A DNA stretch of 64,000 nt. It comes from CADEFX01 sp046154585 (lineage in GTDB: Bacteria; Pseudomonadota; Alphaproteobacteria; Rhizobiales; Hyphomicrobiaceae). The stretch is from positions 124,001-188,000 of the forward strand of contig JBJXDX010000090.1 in assembly GCA_046154585.1 (NCBI GenBank). The letters are read 5' to 3'. Under the pieces are notes generated by a model. That model did no database searches, was not told where the DNA came from, and saw only the letters and a program-made list of their open reading frames with translations. Of the stretch, positions 35,443-43,601 are shown piece after piece (position 1 is the stretch's first letter; every line of letters begins with the position of its first letter). Made by a program: the position numbers and the translations under genes.

Positions 35443-36594
35443 ATGCCACAAAACAAGCTACCGGCCGTCTTCATGCGTGGCGGCACATCGAAGGCCGTTA
35501 TCTTCCACGCGCGCGATCTGCCAGCCTCGCGCGCGCAATGGGAGCAAATCTTCCTGGCCGTGTTGGGATCGCCCGATCCCAACATGCGCCAGCTCAACGG
35601 CATGGGCGGCGGCGTCTCGTCGCTGTCCAAGGTCTGCGTGATCGGGCCACCCAGCCGCCCCGATGCCGATGTCGACTACACGTTCGCCCAGGTGCTCATC
35701 GACAAGGCGCGCGTTGATTACAACAGCAACTGCGGGAACATGTCCTCGGCGATCGGACCGTTCGCCATCGATGAAGGGCTCGTGCCGAAGCCCTCCGGCC
35801 GCGACGCCGTCGTACGTATTCACAACACCAACACCAAGAAGATCATTGTCTCGCGCTTCGGCATGGATGGCGACACGGCCGCGGTCGCCGGCGACATGGC
35901 GCTCGACGGCGTGGGCGGCACCGGCGCGCCGATCCGCCTCGAATTCCTGGAGCCCGGCGGCGCCAAGACCGGAAAGCTGCTGCCCACAGGCAAACCCGTC
36001 GGCATGCTGCAGGTCGATGGCGTTGGGCGAGTGCCGGCCAGCATGGTCGATGCCGCCAATCCGTGCGTTTTCGTGCCGGCCGATGCGATCGGGGCAACCG
36101 CGACAGAGAGCCCGTCCGAGATCGAACAGAACCCCAAACTCATGCGAAGCCTGGAGGCTGTCCGCCGGGCGGCGTCCGTCGCCATGGGCATTGCGCCCGA
36201 TCTCGACGCGGCCGGCGCGTTGAGCGTGCCGCTCATCGGCATGGTGGCACCGCCCGTCTCCATGACGGTTCTTTCGGGCCGCACGCTCGCACCCGCCGAT
36301 ATGGACATTGCCGTGCGCATGATGTCGAACGGGCAGGCCCACCGTGCGACGCCACTGACCGCTGCACTCTGCCTTGCCGTGGCGACCCGCGTGACCGGCT
36401 CCATCCCCTACGAGATGGCCCGACGCTACATAGGCGGCACCAGCCAGGTCCGTATCGGTCATGCCTCGGGCGTCATCGTGGTCGACGCCAAGGTTGCGCC
36501 GTCCGGCGACAACGGCGAGCCACACGCGGAATACGGCGCGGTCTATCGCACCGCGCGCCGGCTGTTCGAGGGACGCGTGTTGTATCAGGTGTGA
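35443..36594 (+). CDS. PrpF-family isomerase (aconitate/oxalomesaconate isomerase-like)
   Basis: A 383-residue protein of the PrpF family (diaminopimelate-epimerase fold). Signatures are FMRGGTSKAVIFHARDLP, GMGGGVSSLSKVC, NSNCGNMSSAIGPFA and GGTSQVRIGHASG. Cysteine in NCGNM and the GG(T)S motifs are typical of this allylic isomerase fold; members isomerise 2-methylaconitate or tautomerise 4-oxalomesaconate. GAGGTGAGCC precedes the ATG. The MmgE/PrpD gene follows after 194 bases, pointing to catabolism of a tricarboxylate-like compound. Confidence 0.88.
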   Translation: MPQNKLPAVFMRGGTSKAVIFHARDLPASRAQWEQIFLAVLGSPDPNMRQLNGMGGGVSSLSKVCVIGPPSRPDADVDYTFAQVLIDKARVDYNSNCGNMSSAIGPFAIDEGLVPKPSGRDAVVRIHNTNTKKIIVSRFGMDGDTAAVAGDMALDGVGGTGAPIRLEFLEPGGAKTGKLLPTGKPVGMLQVDGVGRVPASMVDAANPCVFVPADAIGATATESPSEIEQNPKLMRSLEAVRRAASVAMGIAPDLDAAGALSVPLIGMVAPPVSMTVLSGRTLAPADMDIAVRMMSNGQAHRATPLTAALCLAVATRVTGSIPYEMARRYIGGTSQVRIGHASGVIVVDAKVAPSGDNGEPHAEYGAVYRTARRLFEGRVLYQV

Positions 36595-36788
36595 CTTCGG
36601 ACACCCATTGATGGCCATCTGAACCGGACGGCCAGCCGCTGCGAGAGTCGCCATTTTCGGCTGGCCGCATCTCCAAGATCGCATTGGCCGCCACCGAGAG
36701 AGCGCGCGTATTGTATACGCCACGTCGAACAAGGGCACCGGCTGGCAGGTGCCCGATCGAGGAAACGCGCAACCCCGGAGGGCCTTTC

Positions 36789-38150
36789 ATGTCGGTGACA
36801 TCGGAGCTTTGCGACAAGATCGTCGCCATCGACTACGACGACCTGGGTGAACCGGCGATTGCCGCCGCACGTCGTCTCGTGCTCGACGCCATTGCCATTG
36901 CGATCGCGGGCACCGAGGAAGAAGCCATCCAGATCCTGGCGGAGCACTACAAGGAGCAAGGCGGCACGCAGCAGGCCACGGCCATCGGCAATGGCTTTCG
37001 CCTGAACGTGGTCTCGGCCGCAGCGCTCAATGGCGCGGCCATGCACGTGCTCGACTACGAGCCGATGTGGAGCCCGGCCAATCACGCGCTGTCCACGTCG
37101 TTCGGCGGCACCCTTGCTCTTGCGGAAGCGCGCGGCATGGGCGGGCGCGAGATCCTGACTGCACTCGTCAAAGGTATCGAGATGCAGGGCTGGATTCGCC
37201 GGGCCTCAAACCAGTTCGAAGCGAGGACGGCGCGATTTCATCCGCCGGGCGCCGCCGGCCCTCTCGGCTCGGCCGTCGCGGCAGGTCACCTGCTCCAACT
37301 CGATGCGGGCAAGCTCGGCAATGCCATCGGCATCGCAGCGTCCCGCGCCGGCAGCGTGCTGGCCAATGCTGGCACCATGACCAAGTCGACCCATTGCGGA
37401 CACGCGGCAGCCCTGGGGCTTGAAGCCACGTTGCTCGCCGAGCGCGGCTTCACCGCCAATGCCGATACCTTCGGTGCGGCCCAAGGTTACGTGCCGGCCT
37501 TCTACGACGACAAATTCGACGTGGGGCAGATGCTGCGCTTCGGCACCGCGCCGTTCCGCATCGTGAGTCCGGGCTACGCCATCAAGATGTTCCCGAGCCA
37601 GTTCGGAACACATTTCGGCATCACGGCGGCGCTCGCGTTGCACCCCCAGATCCCTTCGCCGGAGGCCATTCGCCGCGTGCATTTCACGGCGCCGGTGATG
37701 GCCTACGTCAACCGGCCCCGACCCGAGACCGGGCTCGACGGAAAGTTCTCCTTCCAATACACGATCGCCAGCGCCTTGCTCGATGGCAAGGTCAACATCC
37801 GCACCTTCACCGACGAACGGCTCAAGAAGCCCGACATGCAAGCCCTGCTCGGCAAGTTCGAGGTCAAGCTCGACCCCGAAATCCCGGGCCGGTTCGAAGA
37901 GATGTATGTCCTGCTGCGGATCGAACTCGCCGATGGCCGTGTGCTCGAGACGCGATGCGATGGTCCGCGCGGCAAATGGGGCACGCCCCCCATCAGCGAG
38001 GCCGAGCATCTGGTCAAGGTGCGCGATTGCCTGGCCACGCGCGTCGAGGCCAAGGAGGCCGAGCACATCATCGAGCTCGCACGTGGCATCGACACTCTGG
38101 ATGCTGCGGGCGTGCGCGAACTCATGCGGCTCGCTGGCTGCTTCGCCTGA
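36789..38150 (+). CDS. MmgE/PrpD family protein
   Basis: A 453-residue protein of the MmgE/PrpD fold, which includes 2-methylcitrate dehydratase, cis-aconitate decarboxylase and iminodisuccinate epimerase. Visible signatures are DAIAIAIAG, HVLDYEPMW, HPPGAAGPLGSA, MTKSTHCGHAA and KMFPSQFGTH. ATG 36789 is chosen because the family begins with a helix such as VTSELCDKIV; the open frame begins at 36684. With the PrpF gene it probably forms a dehydratase or decarboxylase and isomerase pair; the substrate is not known. Confidence 0.85.
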   Translation: MSVTSELCDKIVAIDYDDLGEPAIAAARRLVLDAIAIAIAGTEEEAIQILAEHYKEQGGTQQATAIGNGFRLNVVSAAALNGAAMHVLDYEPMWSPANHALSTSFGGTLALAEARGMGGREILTALVKGIEMQGWIRRASNQFEARTARFHPPGAAGPLGSAVAAGHLLQLDAGKLGNAIGIAASRAGSVLANAGTMTKSTHCGHAAALGLEATLLAERGFTANADTFGAAQGYVPAFYDDKFDVGQMLRFGTAPFRIVSPGYAIKMFPSQFGTHFGITAALALHPQIPSPEAIRRVHFTAPVMAYVNRPRPETGLDGKFSFQYTIASALLDGKVNIRTFTDERLKKPDMQALLGKFEVKLDPEIPGRFEEMYVLLRIELADGRVLETRCDGPRGKWGTPPISEAEHLVKVRDCLATRVEAKEAEHIIELARGIDTLDAAGVRELMRLAGCFA

Positions 38151-38224
38151 TCGCGGGCCCCGCTTGCTACCGGTGACGTCCTAACGCGCGAAGAGTCTCG
38201 GGCGACACGTGCAAAGTCCATTGG

Positions 38225-38264
38225 TAAGAATTCTTATTGACAGATTTCTTATGATAAGTATTCT
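38225..38264 (+). promoter_or_regulatory. AT-rich promoter with palindromes, probable MarR operator
   Basis: TTGACA (38237-38242) and TATTCT (38259-38264) are spaced by 16 bases. TAAGAATTCTTA (38225-38236) is a perfect palindrome, and CTTATGATAAG (38248-38258) is another in the spacer. Sites of this shape fit winged-helix MarR dimers, so autoregulation is likely. Confidence 0.6.
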
Positions 38265-38273
38265 ATGCATTGA

Positions 38274-38831
38274 ATGGACGGAGCAACGCCTGTGGCCGCG
38301 ACAACCGCGAAAAAAGGTTCAAGCAACAGTGCCGAGGCGCGCGTTGAACCTGGTGCCGTCCAGCCCTATCAGAGACAGGGCCCCGTGAATCTAGCCCGGC
38401 GCCTGTCGCAGATCCTGCTGAGCGCCGTTGCTGAAGTGGCGCCACTTGATGGGCTGCGCAATGAACTCGGTACGCTCGTTGCCATCTCCCATCTGCCCGG
38501 CCTCGAGCAAAAGAAGATTGCCACCGTGATGGCGCTCGATGTGACCTCGGTTGGCCAGATCATCGACCACCTGGAAAGCAAAGGCCTTGTACGCCGTGCG
38601 GTTTCGCCAACGGATCGACGGGTGAAATTTGTCGAGGCAACGCCGGAGGGCTTGCGTCACATTGCCGAGCGCCGTCCCAAAGTCCTCAAGGCGCAAGCGG
38701 ACGTTCTATCGGTCCTTTCGACCGAGGAACGCAAAACCCTCATCAACCTCATGGCACGCGTCATCGAAGCCAATCCCCACCATGACCGTCCTGGAGCAGG
38801 ACGAAGACCGCCCAAGCCCAAGACCGATTAG
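38274..38831 (+). CDS. MarR family transcriptional regulator
   Basis: A 185-residue winged-helix repressor or activator. The DNA-binding region is EQKKIATVMALDVTSVGQIIDHLESKGLVRRAVSPTDRRVKFVEAT (read in parts, about residues 80-125), with the wing at DRRVK. The listed ATG lies about 10 bases after the -10 box and lacks a ribosome site; GTG 38292 has GGACGGAG upstream and may be the real start. It sits between the PrpD gene and the binding protein gene and probably controls this island cluster. Confidence 0.88.
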   Translation: MDGATPVAATTAKKGSSNSAEARVEPGAVQPYQRQGPVNLARRLSQILLSAVAEVAPLDGLRNELGTLVAISHLPGLEQKKIATVMALDVTSVGQIIDHLESKGLVRRAVSPTDRRVKFVEATPEGLRHIAERRPKVLKAQADVLSVLSTEERKTLINLMARVIEANPHHDRPGAGRRPPKPKTD

Positions 38832-38867
38832 TCCGAAACTTCTCATTTCTGTTCAGGAGTCATTGCC

Positions 38868-39881
38868 ATGCAAATGCGCAAAACGAACCCGGCTGGCCAA
38901 TTGCCGATGAATCGACGCGAAGCACTCGCCGCCATTTTCGGCGCAGCCAGCACGGCGGTCTGCAGCCGAGCTTACTCTCAATCGCCGGTGTGGCCTTCTC
39001 GGCCCGTGCGCATCCTGACACATGGGGCGCCCGGCTCCGCGCCCGATCTTGCCGCCCGCATCTGGAGCGAAAAGCTCTCTGCGCGTTGGAAGCAGCCTGT
39101 TCTGATCGATAACAAACCTGGAGGCGACGGCATCATCGCCGTGCAGGCGATGTTGGCTGCGCGCGACGGCCATGCATTGTTCTTCGGGCCGCACTTCATT
39201 TACAGCGTGCTGCACAACACCAACCAGGACATTGCTATCAAGCCGCGTGGGGAAATGGTGCCGATCTGCGCAACCAATCTCGATTTCATCGGCATTGCTG
39301 TATCGCCAAAAGTCCCTGTCTCCTCGCTGCCTGAGCTGAGAGACTATTCACGCAGTCGGTCCGATACGCTGACCTGGACGGCGCCACAGGGCTCCACGCT
39401 CTGGCTTCTCATGAAAGACTTTATCGACAGGGGGGGCTTGCGCACGCTGTATGTACCCTATCGCAGCTCCCCGCAGGCCGTCATCGATCTCACAGAGGAT
39501 CGGTTGCATGCGGTGATGCTGCCGCTCGCGCAACTGACGGGGCAGGTCGAAGCAGGCAAAGCCAAGTTGATCGCCACGGCTGGGACCCAACGCCCGCCCG
39601 CAGCCCCTAACACGCAGACAGTCACCGAGCAGGGATTTCCCGAGATGACCATCGAAGGCGTGTTCGGATTGTACGGACCCAAGGACATGTTCGCGCGCCT
39701 GATCGAGCAGATCTCGGCAGATGTCGGCACTGCAGCGAACGAGCCGGACCTCGGCTCACGCTTCGAGCGGCTGGGGCAGAGCCTGCGGACAGTCCCGACG
39801 GCAGAGTTCACGTCCGAGCTGGACACCTTCGAGCGCAAGTTCGCCGAACTCGCCCGGCGATACAAATACAAGTCCGAGTGA
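38868..39881 (+). CDS. Tripartite tricarboxylate transporter (TctC/Bug) substrate-binding protein
   Basis: A 337-residue periplasmic binding protein. The leader (MNRREALAAIFGAASTAVCSRAYS) resembles a signal peptide; the mature part starts near WPSRPVRILTHGAPGSAPDLAAR, the Bug family start, with KPGGDGIIAVQAML. AGGAG precedes the ATG. Bug proteins bind carboxylates, amides or phthalate-type ligands. Genes for the membrane parts TctA and TctB are not in the window, so it is an orphan receptor here. Confidence 0.88.
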   Translation: MQMRKTNPAGQLPMNRREALAAIFGAASTAVCSRAYSQSPVWPSRPVRILTHGAPGSAPDLAARIWSEKLSARWKQPVLIDNKPGGDGIIAVQAMLAARDGHALFFGPHFIYSVLHNTNQDIAIKPRGEMVPICATNLDFIGIAVSPKVPVSSLPELRDYSRSRSDTLTWTAPQGSTLWLLMKDFIDRGGLRTLYVPYRSSPQAVIDLTEDRLHAVMLPLAQLTGQVEAGKAKLIATAGTQRPPAAPNTQTVTEQGFPEMTIEGVFGLYGPKDMFARLIEQISADVGTAANEPDLGSRFERLGQSLRTVPTAEFTSELDTFERKFAELARRYKYKSE

Positions 39882-40017
39882 CATCGAGGCTGCCGGCCCG
39901 GCTCCAACCCCCATCTTGACGGCCCAATGACGATCACATGACGCCGCTCGCGGAATGGTCTGCGAGGCGAACGGTACCGCTACGTTTCAAATCTAACCCC
40001 GCCTAGAGGAGACGAAC

Positions 40018-40731
40018 ATGCGTGCTTTCAGCGCCTCGCTACTGGCGATCCTGGCGATCACCACAGTTGCCCATGCCGACGACTTGGCCGACTGCTCGCA
40101 ACGTGCGGACGTGCAAAGGACCGTCGACGGCTGCACGCGCGCACTCGACAGCGGCGCGTTAAGCAGCCGGCTGGCGGCGATGGTGCTCAATAATCGTGGA
40201 AACGCATATGGAGCCGTAGCCGCCTATGACTTGGCAATCTCAGACTACGATCAGGCCATAAGCATCGATCCGGTCTACACGCACGGATACTTCAATCGGG
40301 GCTCGACTCACTTGGAGGCCGGCCGCAACGATCTCGCTATCGCCGACTTCACGCGCGCTTTGGAGATTGATCCGGGTTTGGTCCAGGCCTTTGTCAATCG
40401 GGGACTTGCCAGATTGCAATCGGGGCTGCTCGATCAAGCCGTCGATGATTTTACCGCAACTCTCGCCCTCGACCCACAGTCCGTCATCTCTCACAACAAC
40501 AGAGGCGTGGCCTACCGGCGCATAGGCAAGCTTCCCCAGGCTATCGCGGACTTCGAAGCTGCGCTCGCAATCGACCCCGCCTATAGCACGGCGCTTCACA
40601 ACCGTGATGAGGCGCTGAAGCTGCTGCCTCGAGCGGAAGCCTTCGAGGCCGAGCGTCAACGCACAGTCTCATCGGATCCCCACTTTGAGAGCGTCCGACG
40701 CAATCTGCTCCTCGCTCCTGACGCAAAGTGA
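40018..40731 (+). CDS. Secreted tetratricopeptide repeat protein
   Basis: A 237-residue protein with a signal peptide (LLAILAITTVAHA) and four TPR units at about 55-190 (AYDLAISDYDQAISIDP, DLAIADFTRALEIDP, DQAVDDFTATLALDP, PQAIADFEAALAIDP). The N-terminal mature part has a Cys pair. TPR domains bind proteins; the partner is unknown. It lies between the binding protein gene and RidA but is separated from both by gaps. Confidence 0.85.
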   Translation: MRAFSASLLAILAITTVAHADDLADCSQRADVQRTVDGCTRALDSGALSSRLAAMVLNNRGNAYGAVAAYDLAISDYDQAISIDPVYTHGYFNRGSTHLEAGRNDLAIADFTRALEIDPGLVQAFVNRGLARLQSGLLDQAVDDFTATLALDPQSVISHNNRGVAYRRIGKLPQAIADFEAALAIDPAYSTALHNRDEALKLLPRAEAFEAERQRTVSSDPHFESVRRNLLLAPDAK

Positions 40732-41035
40732 TGCTGAGTGTCTCCGGCCTGCACGTCTGATAGCGGATACATGTGAGTATCGGGCAGTGTGGATCGACGA
40801 CGCCGATCTCTTGGGTCTGGTTTTCGGCTTCTTCTGACGCCGCCAAAGATCGTATGCCCAGTCCGATGACGCAGAGATCTTCAGCGGCAAGCTTGGCCAG
40901 TTGTTATACCCTTGACAACGGGCTGGGAGACACCTGCCATACGACTTCGCTCGATTGAGCGAAACACTTCCATGCCGGAGGCGTGTCTTCGACACGACGT
41001 TCACTCGACTGCATCGAGCCAAAAAGGAGAGTCAC
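40732..41035. other. Intergenic region upstream of ridA-hyuA-hyuB
   Basis: This 304-base gap has no convincing gene. TTGACA at 40912-40917 is a possible -35 box for the ridA-hyuA-hyuB run, with only poor -10 candidates about 18 bases on (GCCATA). AAAAAGGAGAG supplies the ridA ribosome site. Confidence 0.4.
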
Positions 41036-41431
41036 ATGGCGGTCCGGATCGAGAAGATTGCGGCGAAAAGTGTGTTCGACCCACCCACCTACACCCAGAC
41101 CATCAAGGTGACGGGCGCGCAAACCATCGTCTTCATCTCAGGCCAGGTCGACTATGACGAGAAGGGGCAGCCTGGTCATCTCGGCGATTTTGCCGCGCAG
41201 GCACGCACGACGTTCAGCGCTCTTAAAGCGCAGGTCGAGGCGGCAGGCGGCACGCTGGAGAACATTGTGAAGCTCACCACGTACCTTGTGGACGTTCGAC
41301 ACCGCAACGACCTGGTGCCCGTGCGGCGAGAGTTCTTTGGCGAGAAGGCTCCCGCGTCCACACTGGTCGGGGTGACTGCGCTCGCCATGCCGGGCTGGCT
41401 GATCGAGGTCGAAGCCATAGCCGTCATCTAA
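41036..41431 (+). CDS. RidA family protein (non-archetypal)
   Basis: A 131-residue Rid/YjgF fold protein: TIVFISGQVDYDEKGQPG, FSALKAQVEAAGGTLENIVKLTTYLVD, and IEVEAIAV. Archetypal RidA deaminates reactive enamines with an arginine in PARS; here the matching residues are PAST, so it lacks that arginine and probably belongs to one of the non-archetypal (Rid4-7-type) subgroups. Its closeness to hyuA, 82 bases upstream, suggests a role in the same catabolic route. Confidence 0.85.
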   Translation: MAVRIEKIAAKSVFDPPTYTQTIKVTGAQTIVFISGQVDYDEKGQPGHLGDFAAQARTTFSALKAQVEAAGGTLENIVKLTTYLVDVRHRNDLVPVRREFFGEKAPASTLVGVTALAMPGWLIEVEAIAVI

Positions 41432-41513
41432 CCGGCGCAAATCTCGCCGTGGACAGAAGCCACGCGATAGTGCTGCGCTCTTGAGGCGGGCATGCCGCAA
41501 CGGGGGAGGGAGC

Positions 41514-43601
41514 GTGAAGCGTTACGGGCTCGGCATCGATATCGGTGGCACGTTCACTGATATCGTCGTCTATGACGCCGACACGGGACGGCAGTTCAAC
41601 CGGAAAGAGCTGACGACGCATGCCGACCCGTCGATCGGCGTCATGACCGGCATCGATCGGCTGTTGCTCGAGGACGATGTGGCGGCTGCCGAGGTCGGCC
41701 GCGTGGTGCATGCGACCACGCTTTTCGCCAATGCCGTGATCGAGCGCAGGGGGGCAATCACCGGCCTTATCACAACGCAAGGCTTTCGCGACACGCTGGA
41801 GATCGGTCGCGAGCGCAAGTACGAGCTTTACGACATCAAGATCGTCAAGCCGCGCCCGCTCGTGCCGCGGCACCTGCGTCTGGAAGTGCCGGAACGACTC
41901 AATGCCGATGGCAGCGTGCATCGTGCCCTCGACGAGACGGCGCTGCTGGACGCCGCTTCGCGGCTGGTCGACGGCGGAGCGACCTCGCTCGCCGTCACGT
42001 TCCTGCACTCCTATGCCAACCCCGTGCACGAGCGTCGTGCTTTGGAGCTGCTGGAGCACCGGTTTCCGCGCCTGGCGCTCAGCGCGTCGATCGACGTTGC
42101 GCCTGAGATCCGCGAGTACGAACGCACCTCGACCACGGTGTGCAACGCCTATGTCAAGCCCCTGGCCGAGCGCTATTTGTCCACCTTGGCGGATCGCATA
42201 GCCGCGCGGGGCATCACGGCGCCGTTGCAGATGATGCTGTCCAACGGCGGGTTGACCAATATCGAGGAGGCCAAGCGAACGCCGGTGCAGCTCCTGGAGT
42301 CTGGTCCAGCAGCCGGCGCGCTCGTGGCTGCCCATTTTGGCGCGATCGATGGCGGCGCGCACGTGCTGGCTTTCGACATGGGGGGCACGACCGCCAAGCT
42401 CAGTGTCATCGACGACGGCAAGCCCAAAGTCGCGCGCACCTTCGAGGCGGGGCGTGAGAAGCGCTTCATCGCCGGCAGCGGACTGCCGGTCCACATTGCG
42501 ACGGTGGAGCTTATCGAGATCGGCGCGGGCGGTGGCTCGATAGCGCACGTCGATGCCATCGGACTCATGAAGGTCGGACCCATCAGCGCCGGCTCGGAGC
42601 CGGGCCCGGCGTCCTATGGGCGCGGCGGATCAAGCCCGACCGTAACGGACGCCGATTTCGTTCTCGGCTACCTCGATCCCCGGTTTTTTGCCGGTGGCAC
42701 CATGCAGATTAACGTAAAGGCAGCGGAACGGGCGTTCGAGCCGCTCTCTGAAGTCACAGGACTTGCTCGGACCGCACTGGCCTGGGGCATCCACGATATC
42801 GTCAACGAAAACATGGCGAATGCCGCTCGCGTGCATATCGCCGAGCACGGTAAAGACCCGCGCATCTATGCCCTGCTGTCGACCGGAGGCGCCGGTCCCG
42901 TACATGCCTACTACGTGGCCAAGAAGCTCGGGCTCACGACACTGATTGCGCCGCGCGCGGCGGGTGTCGCGTCCGCGCTTGGGCTCCTGATCGCGCCCGC
43001 CCGCGTTGATCGCGTCGCGACGGTCGCGCGCGAGCTAGCACACATCGACTGGGTCGACATCGAAGCAACCTTTACCCGCCTCGAAGCAGAGGCGCAGAAG
43101 GTTCTCGAGGATACGGGCCTGCCCAGTTTCGATGCGCATATCCAGCGGATGGCGGACATCCGCTATGTCGGCCAAGCCTCTGAACTGGTTGTTCCGTTAC
43201 CGCCGGGTCCTTTTTCGGCCGGGTCGGAAGCCGCGATCAAAGCCGCGTTCGAGCAATGCTATGTGGCCGCGTTCACCCGCACACCTCCTGCCAGCCCTTT
43301 GGAAATCATCAACGTGCGCATCACGGCCACGCTGGACGTGCCCGGCTGCGCCAAGTCCATGCAGGCTGCCGTGGAGTCTGGCGACCCGATCAAGGGCGTG
43401 CGGCCGGCCTACTTTCCGGAGCACGGCATGCATATCCCGACGACAATCTACAACCGCTACCGCCTCAGGCCAGGTGATGCCTTCGAGGGACCCGCCATTG
43501 TCGAGGAGCGTGAATCCACTCTCATCGTGGGACCCAACGGCCGTTTCAGGGTCGCCGCGAGCGGCAACATCATCGTCACCATCGCTCGAGGGGCGTCATG
43601 A
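41514..43601 (+). CDS. hyuA: Hydantoinase/oxoprolinase family protein, subunit A (HyuA)
   Basis: A 695-residue protein starting at GTG 41514 with GGAGGG before it. The N-terminal actin-like ATPase fold has LGIDIGGTFTDIVVYD and LAFDMGGTTAKLSVI phosphate loops. This family includes ATP-dependent N-methylhydantoinases, 5-oxoprolinases and acetone or acetophenone carboxylases. It overlaps the B-subunit gene by four bases. The substrate is not identifiable from the sequence. Confidence 0.9.
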   Translation: MKRYGLGIDIGGTFTDIVVYDADTGRQFNRKELTTHADPSIGVMTGIDRLLLEDDVAAAEVGRVVHATTLFANAVIERRGAITGLITTQGFRDTLEIGRERKYELYDIKIVKPRPLVPRHLRLEVPERLNADGSVHRALDETALLDAASRLVDGGATSLAVTFLHSYANPVHERRALELLEHRFPRLALSASIDVAPEIREYERTSTTVCNAYVKPLAERYLSTLADRIAARGITAPLQMMLSNGGLTNIEEAKRTPVQLLESGPAAGALVAAHFGAIDGGAHVLAFDMGGTTAKLSVIDDGKPKVARTFEAGREKRFIAGSGLPVHIATVELIEIGAGGGSIAHVDAIGLMKVGPISAGSEPGPASYGRGGSSPTVTDADFVLGYLDPRFFAGGTMQINVKAAERAFEPLSEVTGLARTALAWGIHDIVNENMANAARVHIAEHGKDPRIYALLSTGGAGPVHAYYVAKKLGLTTLIAPRAAGVASALGLLIAPARVDRVATVARELAHIDWVDIEATFTRLEAEAQKVLEDTGLPSFDAHIQRMADIRYVGQASELVVPLPPGPFSAGSEAAIKAAFEQCYVAAFTRTPPASPLEIINVRITATLDVPGCAKSMQAAVESGDPIKGVRPAYFPEHGMHIPTTIYNRYRLRPGDAFEGPAIVEERESTLIVGPNGRFRVAASGNIIVTIARGAS

